Below, piece by piece: positions 24,468 through 32,330 of a stretch of 49,605 bases of DNA. Every line of letters begins with the position of its first letter. Position 1 is the first letter of the stretch. The notes beneath the pieces are model-generated. The model was not told where the DNA came from. It did no database searches and saw only the letters and a program-made list of their open reading frames with translations. Position numbers and translations under genes: made by a program. Source of the stretch: Prochlorococcus sp. AG-409-P03 (GTDB taxonomy: Bacteria > Cyanobacteriota > Cyanobacteriia > PCC-6307 > Cyanobiaceae); contig QCKN01000007.1 of the NCBI GenBank assembly GCA_003215295.1, forward strand, positions 1 through 49,605, read 5' to 3'.

Positions 24468-24950
24468 ATGACGAAGGCTTTTAGCTACGTCGTTATAGCA
24501 GCTCTTCTTTTAATCATACACTTAACTCCTAACCCTGCCTTGGCGTGCATTGAAGGCTTGTCTTGGGGGATGGATCTCTCCAGTGTAGAAAGACATCTTG
24601 GGGTTCCCTTCAAATATGTTCAGAGAGGATTAAATGGGGATCTTTTTGAGGTTCGAGATTTTCAGATGAGTGGTTTACCTGTGCATAGTCTTCGTGTTCG
24701 TATTGAAGAGGAGTCTGGGTTGAACCAGTTAGTTTATGAAATGGATTATGAAAATATGACTGAAGTCTTGGCAGGTTTAAGACATCGCTTTGGGCCTCCA
24801 GTTGGTACAAGTGTTGATATTGATGGTAGATCTCCCCAACAGCAATGGATTTGGCACACAGGAGAAGATGTGATTATTGCAATTAAGAGCGAAGAAAGAC
24901 CTTTCTTGCTTGCTTACCGACCATCACTTCTAGATCCTTCATTCCTTTAA
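24468..24950 (+). CDS. Secreted hypothetical protein, 160 aa
   Basis: A signal peptide (about residues 1-26, LLLIIHLTPNPALA) leads to a mature domain starting CIEGLSWGMDLSSVERHLG, later HRFGPPVGTSVDIDGRSP and QQWIWHTGEDVIIAIKSEE. The GMDLSSVERHLG block resembles small periplasmic domains that sense or bind ligands, but no family is certain. The single Cys directly after the signal is not in a lipobox. Predicted periplasmic. Confidence 0.7.
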   Translation: MTKAFSYVVIAALLLIIHLTPNPALACIEGLSWGMDLSSVERHLGVPFKYVQRGLNGDLFEVRDFQMSGLPVHSLRVRIEEESGLNQLVYEMDYENMTEVLAGLRHRFGPPVGTSVDIDGRSPQQQWIWHTGEDVIIAIKSEERPFLLAYRPSLLDPSFL

Positions 24951-25072
24951 GAATGTTCGACCCCCATTTGCTTACTCAAATGTCTCTTGTTTGTCGCTCT
25001 CTGACATCAGTCATAGCAATGGAATTCCGCAATAAGCGGTGCTTTGGGTGTGGTTTGGTTGATTATCCCATT

Positions 25073-26869
25073 TTAGTGACGTTCTTCTACTTGTAAGCTG
25101 AGTGCTTTGCCTTCTCTTCTTGGATCCGCAGCACCATGCCAGCTACCTTTGTCCCATTTGATTAAAGCTAGCCCACTACTAAAAGAACTGTACTTAATTT
25201 GGTGACCAAGATTTTTTAGCCCTTGATGGATATTAGTAGGAGCTTTTGACCAGTTACCATTTTTTTCTAGAACTGTGTAATTAGGTTGAACTGATAGCAA
25301 CTTTTGTGTAACGACTTCCTTTGGCGAGAGCTTTAAATCGAGTGCCCCAATGAGTGCATTGGTTATGTAATGGGGAATAAGCCAGCCCCCTGGGGATCCA
25401 ATGGCCAACACTGGTCGATCATTCTTAAATACAATGACTGGAGACATTGAACTCATAGGACGTTTTCTGGGTCTAATACGATTGGCAATAGGTTTCCCTC
25501 CGACGTTTGAGATAAAAGAGAAGTCAGTTAGTTGGTTGTTTAAGATCATCCCTCCAGATAAACGCCTGCTCCCGAAGACAGTCTCAACTGAACTTGTGTA
25601 GGAGGCGACGTTCCCATAGGTATCAACTACTACCAGATGAGTTGTTCCTCCACCGGCTGTGCGGGGCTGACTTGCTAAGTCCAAGGATTCGCTACCTTTG
25701 GGTTTTCCATGTAATGGGTTGAATGTTGTAGTACTTGTCTGTATAGCGCTTGCCCTTTCTTCGACATAGTCGTCTTCTAATAATCCCTCTAGAGGAATTG
25801 GAAAATCTATAGGATCTCCTATCCAGTGAGACCGATCAGCATCTGCAAGCCTTAAAGATTCTGCTAGAAGATGCCAATGGTTGGTCTTGGCTTTTGGCGA
25901 AGGTTGTTTTGAAAGAAGCTCATATGTTCCAAGAGCTTGTAATACAGCAACCCCTCCTCCACTTGGAGGTGGGAAAGAACAAATGTTCCAAGACCTGTAT
26001 TTACGGCAGATCGGGTTGCGGTTTTGGACTTGATAGTTAGCTAAATCCTCATGAGTGATTGTTTGTACCTTTTGATTGTTTTTTTGCTGGAATCGGAGGT
26101 CACCTACAAGTTGATTAGCTATTGCTCCACGGTAAAACCCATTGATACCTTCTTTGGCAAGATGACTTAAGGTTGATGCTAGTTTTTGATTGCGAAATAG
26201 AGTCTTTTGCTTTGGGAGAGACCCGTTTGGGAGATATATGGATTGAAAAGTAAGACTGTGGTTAATGCCTAATTTCTGTGCCAAAGAGATCGATCTAAGG
26301 AAGCGAGGACTCGGAATAAATCCTTTCTTGGCAAGATGAATGCTCTTTTTGAAATTAGTCTCCCAAGGCAAACGTCCAAATTGTCGGTGCCCTTCCCACA
26401 GTAATGCGGGCGTACCTGGGACTCCTATGGCAGAGAGACTTTTAGTTGCCATAAGCCATGGCATTTCTTTCCCCTCTGATGTTATCCATATATCTTCTTC
26501 GATTTGAGCGGAGGCGGTTTCTCTGCCATCTAGTGCGGACAAAGATTTTGTTGCTTGATCCCAATACAAAAGGAAAGCCCCACCTCCTAAGCCTGAACTT
26601 TGTGGTTCAACAACAGCAAGCACTGTCTGAGCTGAGACCACCGCATCCATAGCGGTTCCACCCGTCTGCAAGGTTTTAAGAGCTGCAGCACTTGCTAATG
26701 GATTGGCAGTTACTACAACAGCCTCTCCGCTGGCAGTAGACACTAGGTTTTTTTTTGCATCTATCGTCTCTGGCGCTTTCCAGTTCACTTGTGCAACGAG
26801 CGGTACAGGAAGTGTGAAAAGAAGCAGTAGCTTTAATGGTTTATAGGTTTTCAAAGCAAGTTTGAACAC
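25073..26869 (-). CDS. ggt: Gamma-glutamyltransferase
   Basis: A 598-residue Ntn-hydrolase precursor. A signal-like segment (about residues 12-26) indicates export. The GGTAMDAVVSA and SSGLGGGAFLLYW blocks and R116 (DGRETA) bind the gamma-glutamyl group. The autoprocessing nucleophile is T409 in GGGTTHL, followed by YTSSVETVFGS and AIGSPGG. After self-cleavage it hydrolyses or transfers gamma-glutamyl from glutathione in the periplasm, recovering Cys and Glu. The GTG start lies within the tail motif of a dispersed repeat (GTTCAAAC), so the true start could be a codon further in. Length is typical. Confidence 0.92.
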   Translation of the reverse strand: MFKLALKTYKPLKLLLLFTLPVPLVAQVNWKAPETIDAKKNLVSTASGEAVVVTANPLASAAALKTLQTGGTAMDAVVSAQTVLAVVEPQSSGLGGGAFLLYWDQATKSLSALDGRETASAQIEEDIWITSEGKEMPWLMATKSLSAIGVPGTPALLWEGHRQFGRLPWETNFKKSIHLAKKGFIPSPRFLRSISLAQKLGINHSLTFQSIYLPNGSLPKQKTLFRNQKLASTLSHLAKEGINGFYRGAIANQLVGDLRFQQKNNQKVQTITHEDLANYQVQNRNPICRKYRSWNICSFPPPSGGGVAVLQALGTYELLSKQPSPKAKTNHWHLLAESLRLADADRSHWIGDPIDFPIPLEGLLEDDYVEERASAIQTSTTTFNPLHGKPKGSESLDLASQPRTAGGGTTHLVVVDTYGNVASYTSSVETVFGSRRLSGGMILNNQLTDFSFISNVGGKPIANRIRPRKRPMSSMSPVIVFKNDRPVLAIGSPGGWLIPHYITNALIGALDLKLSPKEVVTQKLLSVQPNYTVLEKNGNWSKAPTNIHQGLKNLGHQIKYSSFSSGLALIKWDKGSWHGAADPRREGKALSLQVEERH

Positions 26870-26965
26870 AGTTTGAATAGGGTTTTGGATTCCTTTTAAT
26901 CCATTGACATCACTGGGTCTAAGTATTCATTGGCTAAGATGACATGTCATTACTCACAAGGGATA
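26858..26965 (-). repeat. Dispersed repeat copy overlapping the ggt start
   Basis: GCAAGTTTGAACACAGTTTGAATAGG is followed by GGATTCCTTTTAATCCATTG and TTCATTGGCTAA. The minus-strand peptide frame is broken. The conserved tail supplies the GTG used as the ggt start and the bases before it. Confidence 0.55.
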
Positions 26966-27051
26966 TCAGGCAGAGTTTTGTCTGGTTTTAGGCCTTTAGG
27001 GATAAAAGACTCCACTTGGCTAACTGATTTTGTTCTCTATTAATAGAGCTC

Positions 27052-27090
27052 CCACCTGCATAAGCAATCGTTAATAGCTTATGCAGGTGG
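27052..27090. terminator. 14-bp perfect inverted repeat
   Basis: CCACCTGCATAAGC (27052-27065) and GCTTATGCAGGTGG (27077-27090) pair perfectly around an 11-nt loop. There is no T tract. It lies upstream of both the ggt gene (minus) and the small gene at 27271 (plus), so it is not an obvious terminator of either; it could be an operator or a mobile-element end. Apart from the repeat copy, the 26870-27270 gap holds nothing else visible. Confidence 0.45.
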
Positions 27091-27270
27091 ACTATCGCAA
27101 TGGTTCCATAATCCACGAGCCTGGAAGAGATGTCATTTAGCTATTTTTAAATTGCTAAGACTCTGGAGTTTAAGTAAGAAACTCAAGCTGTTTCAGAATC
27201 TCTCAGAAAATAAGCAGAAATAACAAAGCTCCTGCTAATAAGTCAAAAAGTACGGCTAGGTATAAAGAAG

Positions 27271-27387
27271 ATGCTTGTAGATGTCTTGAATCACTCTAAA
27301 ACCCGTAAATCATGGGGTCAGGCCTTGCTTGAAGGACTCGCCAGTTGTGGACGTCTCTTGAACTATCGTTTACCTAGGGAGAGCTAA
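27271..27387 (+). CDS. Small basic protein, 38 aa
   Basis: It starts MLVDVLNHSKTRKSWGQALL and ends RLLNYRLPRES; basic and helical, one Cys. AGG sits about 10 nt upstream. Its stop is 6 bp from the end of the convergent gene at 27393. Function unknown. Confidence 0.5.
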   Translation: MLVDVLNHSKTRKSWGQALLEGLASCGRLLNYRLPRES

Positions 27388-27392
27388 GTCAG

Positions 27393-27662
27393 CTATGCAG
27401 GGTTGCCTGCATAAATAGGTGACCCCAATCCACCCCCATTTTGATCATCATCATCTTCTTCAAAAAAGCTGCTAAGTAGCCAGATTGCACCTAAAGCTAG
27501 TACCGCAGAAAAGCTTATTGCTATAAGGTCGAAATCCACTGCCAGAGAAATAAATTGGAGTGACACTAAGGCATTTCTCGTTGATTGGAGGACTTTGGCC
27601 TGCTTAGTGTGTAAACCAAGAAAATAGAGGCTTTGAGTGGTCGCAGTTTTCCATAGAAACAT
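27393..27662 (-). CDS. Small membrane protein with Asp-rich tail
   Basis: The 89-residue frame has one membrane helix (LIAISFSAVLALGAIWLLSS) followed by FFEEDDDDQNGGGLGSP. The first 30 residues look less protein-like; a GTG start at VSLQFISLAV would give about 57 residues, the size of the similar Asp-tail protein at 19036-19209. Function unknown. Confidence 0.6.
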   Translation of the reverse strand: MFLWKTATTQSLYFLGLHTKQAKVLQSTRNALVSLQFISLAVDFDLIAISFSAVLALGAIWLLSSFFEEDDDDQNGGGLGSPIYAGNPA

Positions 27663-27728
27663 CTAGGTGAATCACCCTCTATCAAAATTTGATTTTTTAG
27701 GTATAACAAATATGAATAGGGAGTGTTA

Positions 27729-27926
27729 ATGGTAACTCGTCATCTATTCGGATCCTTGCATGAATTAGCCATGAACGTTTGCGAACCTTATAAAGACAAG
27801 GACAAGGTCAGAAAGATACATGCACAAAAGACAGACCTCGATGATGCTGTACCTGAGTTGCTTCAATTGAAAAAGATTCAGGAATACTGGGATTCATTTG
27901 AAGATGACGAACTACTTGCTTCTTGA
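27729..27926 (+). CDS. Small soluble protein, 65 aa
   Basis: The ATG at 27729 follows GGGAG. It starts MVTRHLFGSLHELAMN and has a highly charged middle (PYKDKDKVRKIHAQKTDLDD) and an acidic end WDSFEDDELLAS. Its stop overlaps an in-frame TTG start of the next gene; the next ATG is 5 nt after the stop. First gene of a three-gene small-protein unit. Confidence 0.6.
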   Translation: MVTRHLFGSLHELAMNVCEPYKDKDKVRKIHAQKTDLDDAVPELLQLKKIQEYWDSFEDDELLAS

Positions 27927-27931
27927 CCACC

Positions 27932-28132
27932 ATGATTGACAAGATTATTAGGTACTGGCAAGAACTGACTTTGGAAAACAAGCTGCTTATCAGGCAGATA
28001 GGGTTAGCTTCGATTGCTTTGTACGTTGTTTTTCAACTCGTAGGGCTTTTGATTCCTGTCGCAATTATTGGATACGCCTGTTATTGGTTCTATAAGAATA
28101 TCCTAATTGAGAATCCAAGAGTAATGAAATAG
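27932..28132 (+). CDS. Small membrane protein, 66 aa
   Basis: It starts MIDKIIRYWQELTLENKLLI and has two close hydrophobic segments (IGLASIALYVVFQLVGLLI and VAIIGYACYWFY), ending IENPRVMK. Likely two-helix membrane hairpin. Closely spaced between two other small genes. Confidence 0.6.
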   Translation: MIDKIIRYWQELTLENKLLIRQIGLASIALYVVFQLVGLLIPVAIIGYACYWFYKNILIENPRVMK

Positions 28133-28136
28133 TCCA

Positions 28137-28235
28137 ATGACTAAAATGTTGATTGGCACAAATCATTTATTGAAACTGCTCAAAAGCAGCTTGGTTTCTC
28201 TGGCTACGCTTTGTATTTGCTTGGTGTTTAGCTAG
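28137..28235 (+). CDS. Small hydrophobic peptide, 32 aa
   Basis: The ATG is 4 nt after the previous stop. It starts MTKMLIGTNHLLKLLKSS, then a hydrophobic run with two Cys. Tight spacing favours coupling, but length is short and no ribosome site is distinct. The 206 bp that follow show no gene. Confidence 0.4.
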   Translation: MTKMLIGTNHLLKLLKSSLVSLATLCICLVFS

Positions 28236-28441
28236 TAAAGCTGAGGCAATTAATTTCTGATCCAGGCTCACAACCAATGACCTGTATTAAGTGTAATTCT
28301 TTAGTAACCCCCTAGTCATGGCAATGGTTTTTAGAAGGCTCTGTGTAGCAAGCAACTTGTGAATAGAAGCTTAGGGCTTTAAGGCTTTGCCTTACTAATA
28401 GAGCTTTTCATGGTGTGGAGCAATTCTTTTAGAAACCATGC

Positions 28442-28564
28442 TTAATTTTTAGGAGGTTCATCTTCAGCGTCGAATTTGAAGCGAATGTTAAAGCCCGCAA
28501 CTACCCCTATTGAGATCAGTAATAAACCCAGACAAACTCCTAATGGTGGCATTTGCCAGCCCAT
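28442..28564 (-). CDS. Small membrane protein, 40 aa
   Basis: AAGGGGGAATCT precedes the ATG at 28564, a strong ribosome site. The product starts MGWQMPPLGVCLGLLLIS, one membrane helix, and ends in a hydrophilic acidic tail FKFDAEDEPPKN. Resembles small photosynthetic-membrane subunits in size, but no family is recognised. Confidence 0.6.
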   Translation of the reverse strand: MGWQMPPLGVCLGLLLISIGVVAGFNIRFKFDAEDEPPKN

Positions 28565-28642
28565 AGATTCCCCCTTGCTATCGAGCAAGGTTACTAGGTG
28601 AGGTGGACGTGACCTTTCATCAGTTCAAAGTAAAGGAATCAC

Positions 28643-28834
28643 TTGGTCACAGACCAATATATTGAGTGCAACACTAAGAGCCCTAGCAATGATCTTGAAG
28701 GTGTTGTTGTTCACCTCTTCGATTCTTGGACTGAGGTTAACTCAAGTCATACTCTGATTGCTTTGGATTTAGAAGGTAAAAGCCGATCACACCTGATTGT
28801 GGCCATTCTCAAATTCCGGCTAAGACCTATATGA
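28643..28834 (+). CDS. Hypothetical protein, 63 aa
   Basis: TTG start preceded by AAAGGA at 6-nt spacing. The middle, LEGVVVHLFDSWTEVNSSHT followed by LIALDLEGKSRSHLIVAIL, alternates like beta strands and helices. An opposing frame is a shadow. Coding is plausible but a TTG start and no known relatives keep confidence moderate. Confidence 0.4.
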   Translation: MVTDQYIECNTKSPSNDLEGVVVHLFDSWTEVNSSHTLIALDLEGKSRSHLIVAILKFRLRPI

Positions 28835-29069
28835 CGGGTTAGGCAGAACTGTAAGTACTCAGAATTTACATAAGCGCGCTCAAGATACGTCGTTATTCGA
28901 CTTGAAGACCTATTCCAACATTTACCGACCTCATTGGTTGACAACGACTCCTATCCTTGCTAGTACAGATGTACTGCTACAGACTTATGGTTCCAGCTTC
29001 TTCCCCTTATGCCATTTTTCGCGCATCTGACTGGAGTCACGACGTGGCAGAGCCAATTGGAATAGGGCA

Positions 29070-29351
29070 ATGTCTGCGTATCGAACCCAAAAAGTACTAC
29101 CAAGCAAAAGGTATCCAGAAGAAGAGCAATGGGAGTACCTTGAAGAAGGTTCCCTCAAAAAGTCACGTTCAGCTTGCGTTTGTATGACTTGTCACCACTT
29201 TGGATTCTCATGCGACAAGCAATGCAGAACACTCCTCACTTGTTCTATTCAACAACGACTAATTCCTCATGGGGAACATCTGAATAGCAGGTGTCCACTT
29301 TGGATACGGAGAATAGATCAAGAGATTGGTTGGTATCGGGAGGCTGCTTAA
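29070..29351 (+). CDS. Cys-rich conserved-type protein, possible metal binder
   Basis: A 93-residue protein with RYPEEEQWEYLEEGSLKK and then a Cys array: CVCMTCHHFGFSCDKQCRTL, LTC and RCPLW. Eight Cys plus adjacent His suggest a zinc or iron-sulfur site. It ends RIDQEIGWYREAA. Its TAA overlaps the ATG of the next gene (TAATG). I believe close relatives exist across marine picocyanobacteria, but their role is unknown to me. Confidence 0.7.
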   Translation: MSAYRTQKVLPSKRYPEEEQWEYLEEGSLKKSRSACVCMTCHHFGFSCDKQCRTLLTCSIQQRLIPHGEHLNSRCPLWIRRIDQEIGWYREAA

Positions 29352-29530
29352 TGACTAAAGAAGAGCTTGCACTTCGTATCGCCAAGGCGATGTATAAAGA
29401 TCGTCGAACCTTAGAGAGTTTCAATGCTTATTATTCAATAAAAGGCTATTTTTTAGACCTCGAAATGGCTGACTTAATAGGTATTGCAAGGCAGTACGGC
29501 ATACACGTGCCTTTGTCTGAAGGCCTTTAA
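29351..29530 (+). CDS. Small helical protein, 59 aa
   Basis: It starts MTKEELALRIAKAMYKDRRT and ends QYGIHVPLSEGL; soluble and helical. The start is set by the overlap with the preceding stop (TAATG) rather than the longer upstream frame. Coupled to the Cys-rich protein, so a joint function is plausible. Confidence 0.65.
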   Translation: MTKEELALRIAKAMYKDRRTLESFNAYYSIKGYFLDLEMADLIGIARQYGIHVPLSEGL

Positions 29531-29630
29531 TCATCGACAATCTGCAGTTATACATCTGTACTAGGTAGCTATTGATTTGACCAAACCCTACTCTTCCTGC
29601 TAGTTGTATTAAGCAGGAATCCCCATCCGA

Positions 29631-30149
29631 ATGGCTAATTTAACTATCAAAGTTAGCGCTAAGGCTGACGCCATGATCGCTCAACTGCAAAAAGAAATCT
29701 TTAATCGTCGTCGTAAAAAAGTAACTGCTCAGGGTGTTGTTGAGACCCTTGTAGAAAGTGGTGCTAGGTCTCAATCCGACAAGCGCTACGCAGCTTCTTG
29801 GAAAAACCTAATTAAGGACATCGAGAAGGCCGCGAAGCAGTCGGAAGTCCATGGTAATAAGCCTGCGAACGTCTCTGCTGAAGAATGGGCTTTAATTATT
29901 TCTCATCGTTCTCGCAAAGGTTCTACAGCTAAAGCGGCTCCCAAAAAGAAAGCTAAATCAACTAAAGTAGTCACGAAGAAAGTAGCAGCCAAGAAGCCTG
30001 CAGCCAAGAAGCCTGCAGCTAAGAAGCCTGCAGCTAAGAAGCCTGCAGCTAAGGCTACAGTTAAAGCAGCAGCAGCTCTTCCAGCTACAACGGCCAAACC
30101 CAGAAGAGCTAGGCGCGCACGGAGGGTTCCTACTGTCGCGGCTAAGTAG
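29631..30149 (+). CDS. Histone H1-like/DNA-binding protein with AAKKP repeats
   Basis: A 172-residue protein. The N-terminal 90 residues (MANLTIKVSAKADAMIAQL..., SAEEWALIISHRS) form a compact domain. The tail (about 98-172) is Ala/Lys/Pro-rich with four to five tandem PAAKK pentads, encoded by 15-bp repeats at about 29989-30052. The end is Arg-rich (KPRRARRARRV). Such tails resemble bacterial histone H1-like nucleoid proteins that bind DNA by charge. Function in DNA packing or regulation is inferred. Copy number of the repeat is probably variable between strains. Confidence 0.75.
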   Translation: MANLTIKVSAKADAMIAQLQKEIFNRRRKKVTAQGVVETLVESGARSQSDKRYAASWKNLIKDIEKAAKQSEVHGNKPANVSAEEWALIISHRSRKGSTAKAAPKKKAKSTKVVTKKVAAKKPAAKKPAAKKPAAKKPAAKATVKAAAALPATTAKPRRARRARRVPTVAAK

Positions 30150-30309
30150 TCTTTCTCAAGTAGTTCATGATCTTCTGAGCATTGTCTTCGCTCAGGCAGC
30201 TGATTCTTGAGGTCGCTGGAACATTGAGTACAGCACAGATGGCAAGTATGTCGTCTGTGCTTTTTTGTAACTTCTCAGATAGCTCTAGTACTCTTAGGGC
30301 TCTAGTCAT
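30142..30309 (-). CDS. Small protein convergent with the H1-like gene, 55 aa
   Basis: It starts MTRALRVLELSEKLQKSTDD and continues ILAICAVLNVPATSRISCLS to NYLRKTT. Its last 8 nt overlap the end of the H1-like gene on the other strand. Clear protein-like pattern. No family recognised. Confidence 0.6.
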   Translation of the reverse strand: MTRALRVLELSEKLQKSTDDILAICAVLNVPATSRISCLSEDNAQKIMNYLRKTT

Positions 30310-30382
30310 TAGTCATCATTTGAAGAAGGTCTGAGTAGGTTGTAGTGATTCCTTGAGAGGGATTAGAAAGCTTGGCATTTGT

Positions 30383-30475
30383 TTATTGAGTAATAGTTAA
30401 TTGCATGGATATGACGAGGTTTGGGGAAAACTGGTTGGTTTTGTGAAGAGTGGAGAGAGTATCGACTTGAGGAGC
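30383..30475 (-). repeat. Dispersed repeat copy, degenerate
   Basis: GTTAATTGCATGGATATGACGAGGTTTGGGGAAAACTGGTTGG (written here in parts: GTTAATTGCATGGATATGAC, then GGTTTGGGGAAAACTGG) follows the element's order. The mini-ORF is lost. Confidence 0.45.
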
Positions 30476-30529
30476 TTAATCGGGTTCTTAGTTGTTAAAC
30501 CGATACTGCTGCATTCTCTAACCATACGT

Positions 30530-30707
30530 ATGTCCGAGCTAAAAAAAGTTCCATGAAACGAAAGAACATGATCCTTGGCTTCAAATTCGAGAAGATGTAT
30601 GTGTAGGGCGTAACGGCTATATCTCCTTCCATGCTGACAGAAGTTGTTATCGCTATAAAATCAATAAAGTTCCTAGAGTCCGATCTTGTTTTAGCTGGTT
30701 TGAGTAG
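30530..30707 (+). pseudogene. Small gene frameshifted at an A-run
   Basis: ATG TCC GAG CTA at 30530 leads into seven A (30541-30547). Reading six A instead would join it to an open frame EHDPWLQIREDVCVGRNGYI, SFHADRSCYRYKINKV and a stop at 30707, which has clear protein character but no start codon of its own. The result would be a 58-residue basic protein. Either the gene is inactivated, slippage at the A-run restores it, or the base call is wrong. Confidence 0.45.
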
Positions 30708-30885
30708 GCTTTATCAGGATACTTTCTGCCAGTTCTTTTTTTGTTCTATTGGTGTGCAGTAAGAGAGCTCTTCTTGGTATGATTATTTTGTAGCAAAAGC
30801 TACTAAAGCGTTCAACTCTCTTAGGAGGGCCGCAGTTCGACTCAAGCCATGGAACGGGGACTTGAGCTAACACGGAGAAAGATCA

Positions 30886-30987
30886 ATGTCTCTAACTTAC
30901 AGAGGACAAAAGTACATTCAGAACAAAGAAGTTGTTTCTAAGGAACATGTTGTTCTGACTTATCGTGGCAAGGAGTATCGACGCTGA
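30886..30987 (+). CDS. DUF4278-like mini-protein, 33 aa
   Basis: GGAGAAA precedes the ATG. The product reads MSLTYRGQKYIQNKEVVSKE, then HVVLTYRGKEYRR: two copies of the LTYRGxxY motif typical of cyanobacterial DUF4278 proteins, making the protein an internal duplication. A strong terminator follows 16 bp after the stop. Function unknown. A weak tRNA T-arm-like segment (GCAGTTCGACTC, near 30831) lies upstream. Confidence 0.65.
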   Translation: MSLTYRGQKYIQNKEVVSKEHVVLTYRGKEYRR

Positions 30988-31003
30988 GCTGATAAGGCTT
31001 TGT

Positions 31004-31038
31004 CATTAAAAAAGCCCTGCATCAGGGCTTTTTTAATG
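31004..31038. terminator. Bidirectional Rho-independent terminator
   Basis: CATTAAAAAAGCCCTG (31004-31019) pairs perfectly over 16 bp with CAGGGCTTTTTTAATG (31023-31038) around a 3-nt loop, with the A and T runs of a two-way intrinsic terminator. It would end transcription of the DUF4278-like gene. Confidence 0.85.
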
Positions 31039-31596
31039 TGCTCTTTTAAGTATTTGCATGACAAGTAAAAGGTACGTCGCTGAACCTTTTCATTCTGAAG
31101 AAGGTGCTTGCATCATTCAATGCCTACTTGCTTTGAAATATGAGAAATTACTTTTAGTAAGGAAGTGAGGTGACAGCTTTTGATGGTCTCAGTTTTATTG
31201 ACTCAGTCAGTATAAAAAATGCACGTATTTTTTATAGACCTTTTGAGAGTATCTCTGAATTGTTAGAGAGCTAGGTGTGACTGCTGCAATTTCTCAAGAA
31301 TGCATGGCATCCATCGAGAAATGTCCTTAGGGCTCTTAGATGTGCTTCTACCAAGTGAGATTGGTTCTGATCTAAAAGTGGCATGTCATGTCAGAACAGG
31401 AATAGTCTTCGCCCGAAAATCAGGTTGTGCCTTGAGACCACCTTGTCTTAGATATAAGCTCATGAGAAAGCGTGTACTTATTAGCAGAAAGGATAAAAAT
31501 GCTAGGGCCACGCATAAAGGGCAGTGTGGGAATCCCATTTGGAAATCTAATCGTAAATGCTTAATTCCTTTCTAACGCTTCATCGTGCCCTTGTAG
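31039..31596. other. Intergenic, no convincing gene
   Basis: About 560 bp. A 91-codon frame at 31300-31575 has unusual composition and no ribosome site and is rejected. A TATAAAAAATGCACG...TTTTTATAG-like AT stretch lies near 31210-31235. Nothing else is supportable. Confidence 0.4.
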
Positions 31597-31845
31597 TCAA
31601 AAGTGCTGGCTCTTTTTAACTACAAAACCTTTTTTGGTAACGAGGGTGTCTTTTTCTATTTCAATACCTTTAATGATTGAAATTTCACCTTTAAGTCCAA
31701 AAGAAGCCAGATCAGTGCTCATCTGTTTAATGACTTCGGCTTCAACCCAGTTCTCATCAACTGTTTCAGGCGTAACCTTAGCGAAAAGCTTATGAGTTTT
31801 AGATGCAACCATTTCAGTTGAATTGGTTATTTTGACAAGGATCAT
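31597..31845 (-). CDS. Conserved-type small protein, 82 aa
   Basis: It starts MILVKITNSTEMVASKTHKL, with FAKVTPETVDENWVEAEVIK and FGLKGEISIIKGIEI. Alternating strand-helix-strand pattern suggests a small soluble alpha/beta fold. I recognise similar proteins in marine picocyanobacteria but no function. Confidence 0.65.
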   Translation of the reverse strand: MILVKITNSTEMVASKTHKLFAKVTPETVDENWVEAEVIKQMSTDLASFGLKGEISIIKGIEIEKDTLVTKKGFVVKKSQHF

Positions 31846-31991
31846 TGAGAGGGGAATCGTTCCAGCAATTTAAGCAGCTTTTTGGGTAGCGTTCTCATAG
31901 GAATAATTGAGCAAAGTTCTACAGGCTGTCGAGAATGCCTGCAATGCCTTGGGATAAGGGGTTTTAACTTTTTATTTGCCAATATGAGGCA

Positions 31992-32303
31992 TTAGTTATG
32001 GTTAGCGACCTCATAATCGTTATTAGCTAGCTCATCGAAGACTATTGCACCTCTTGCCTTGTCTCCCAGAGGGACTGGGTTGATTTGATCAAGTACAGCA
32101 GCAAAGCAAGTAATCCAGCAACTGCCTTTGCAGACAGAGGCCACCTTGCAAATGTGGTCTGGTGCTACTTCTATGCAACCTTGTGTTCTGGAAACTTTGA
32201 TGCTTGCGATTTGGGATTCAAGCTCTAGGTCTAATAGCTCAGCTTCTTGTTTGGTAATGGCGGTTCCCGCAGCATGGCATTCGAGCAACATTTGATAATT
32301 CAT
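31992..32303 (-). CDS. Hypothetical Cys-containing protein, 103 aa
   Basis: It starts MNYQMLLECHAAGTAITKQE, with the acidic helix AELLDLELESQIASIKVS and a middle Cys cluster HICKVASVCKGSCWITC. Five Cys within about 25 residues could bind metal. A start four residues later is possible. No family recognised. Confidence 0.55.
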   Translation of the reverse strand: MNYQMLLECHAAGTAITKQEAELLDLELESQIASIKVSRTQGCIEVAPDHICKVASVCKGSCWITCFAAVLDQINPVPLGDKARGAIVFDELANNDYEVANHN

Positions 32304-32330
32304 TTGTCAGCCACTGCTAGGCGTTTCCAA

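Noticed and set aside
29229-29245. ACTCCTCAC motif reminiscent of the small RNA Yfr1
   Set aside because: It lies inside the coding sequence of the Cys-rich protein and lacks the flanking stem-loops.
30691-30873. 60-codon minus frame
   Set aside because: It covers the T-arm-like and hairpin region and part of a better plus-strand frame; it looks like translated non-coding sequence.
31300-31575. 91-codon plus-strand frame
   Set aside because: Unusual composition with many Arg, Lys and Cys, no ribosome site and no domain-like pattern.
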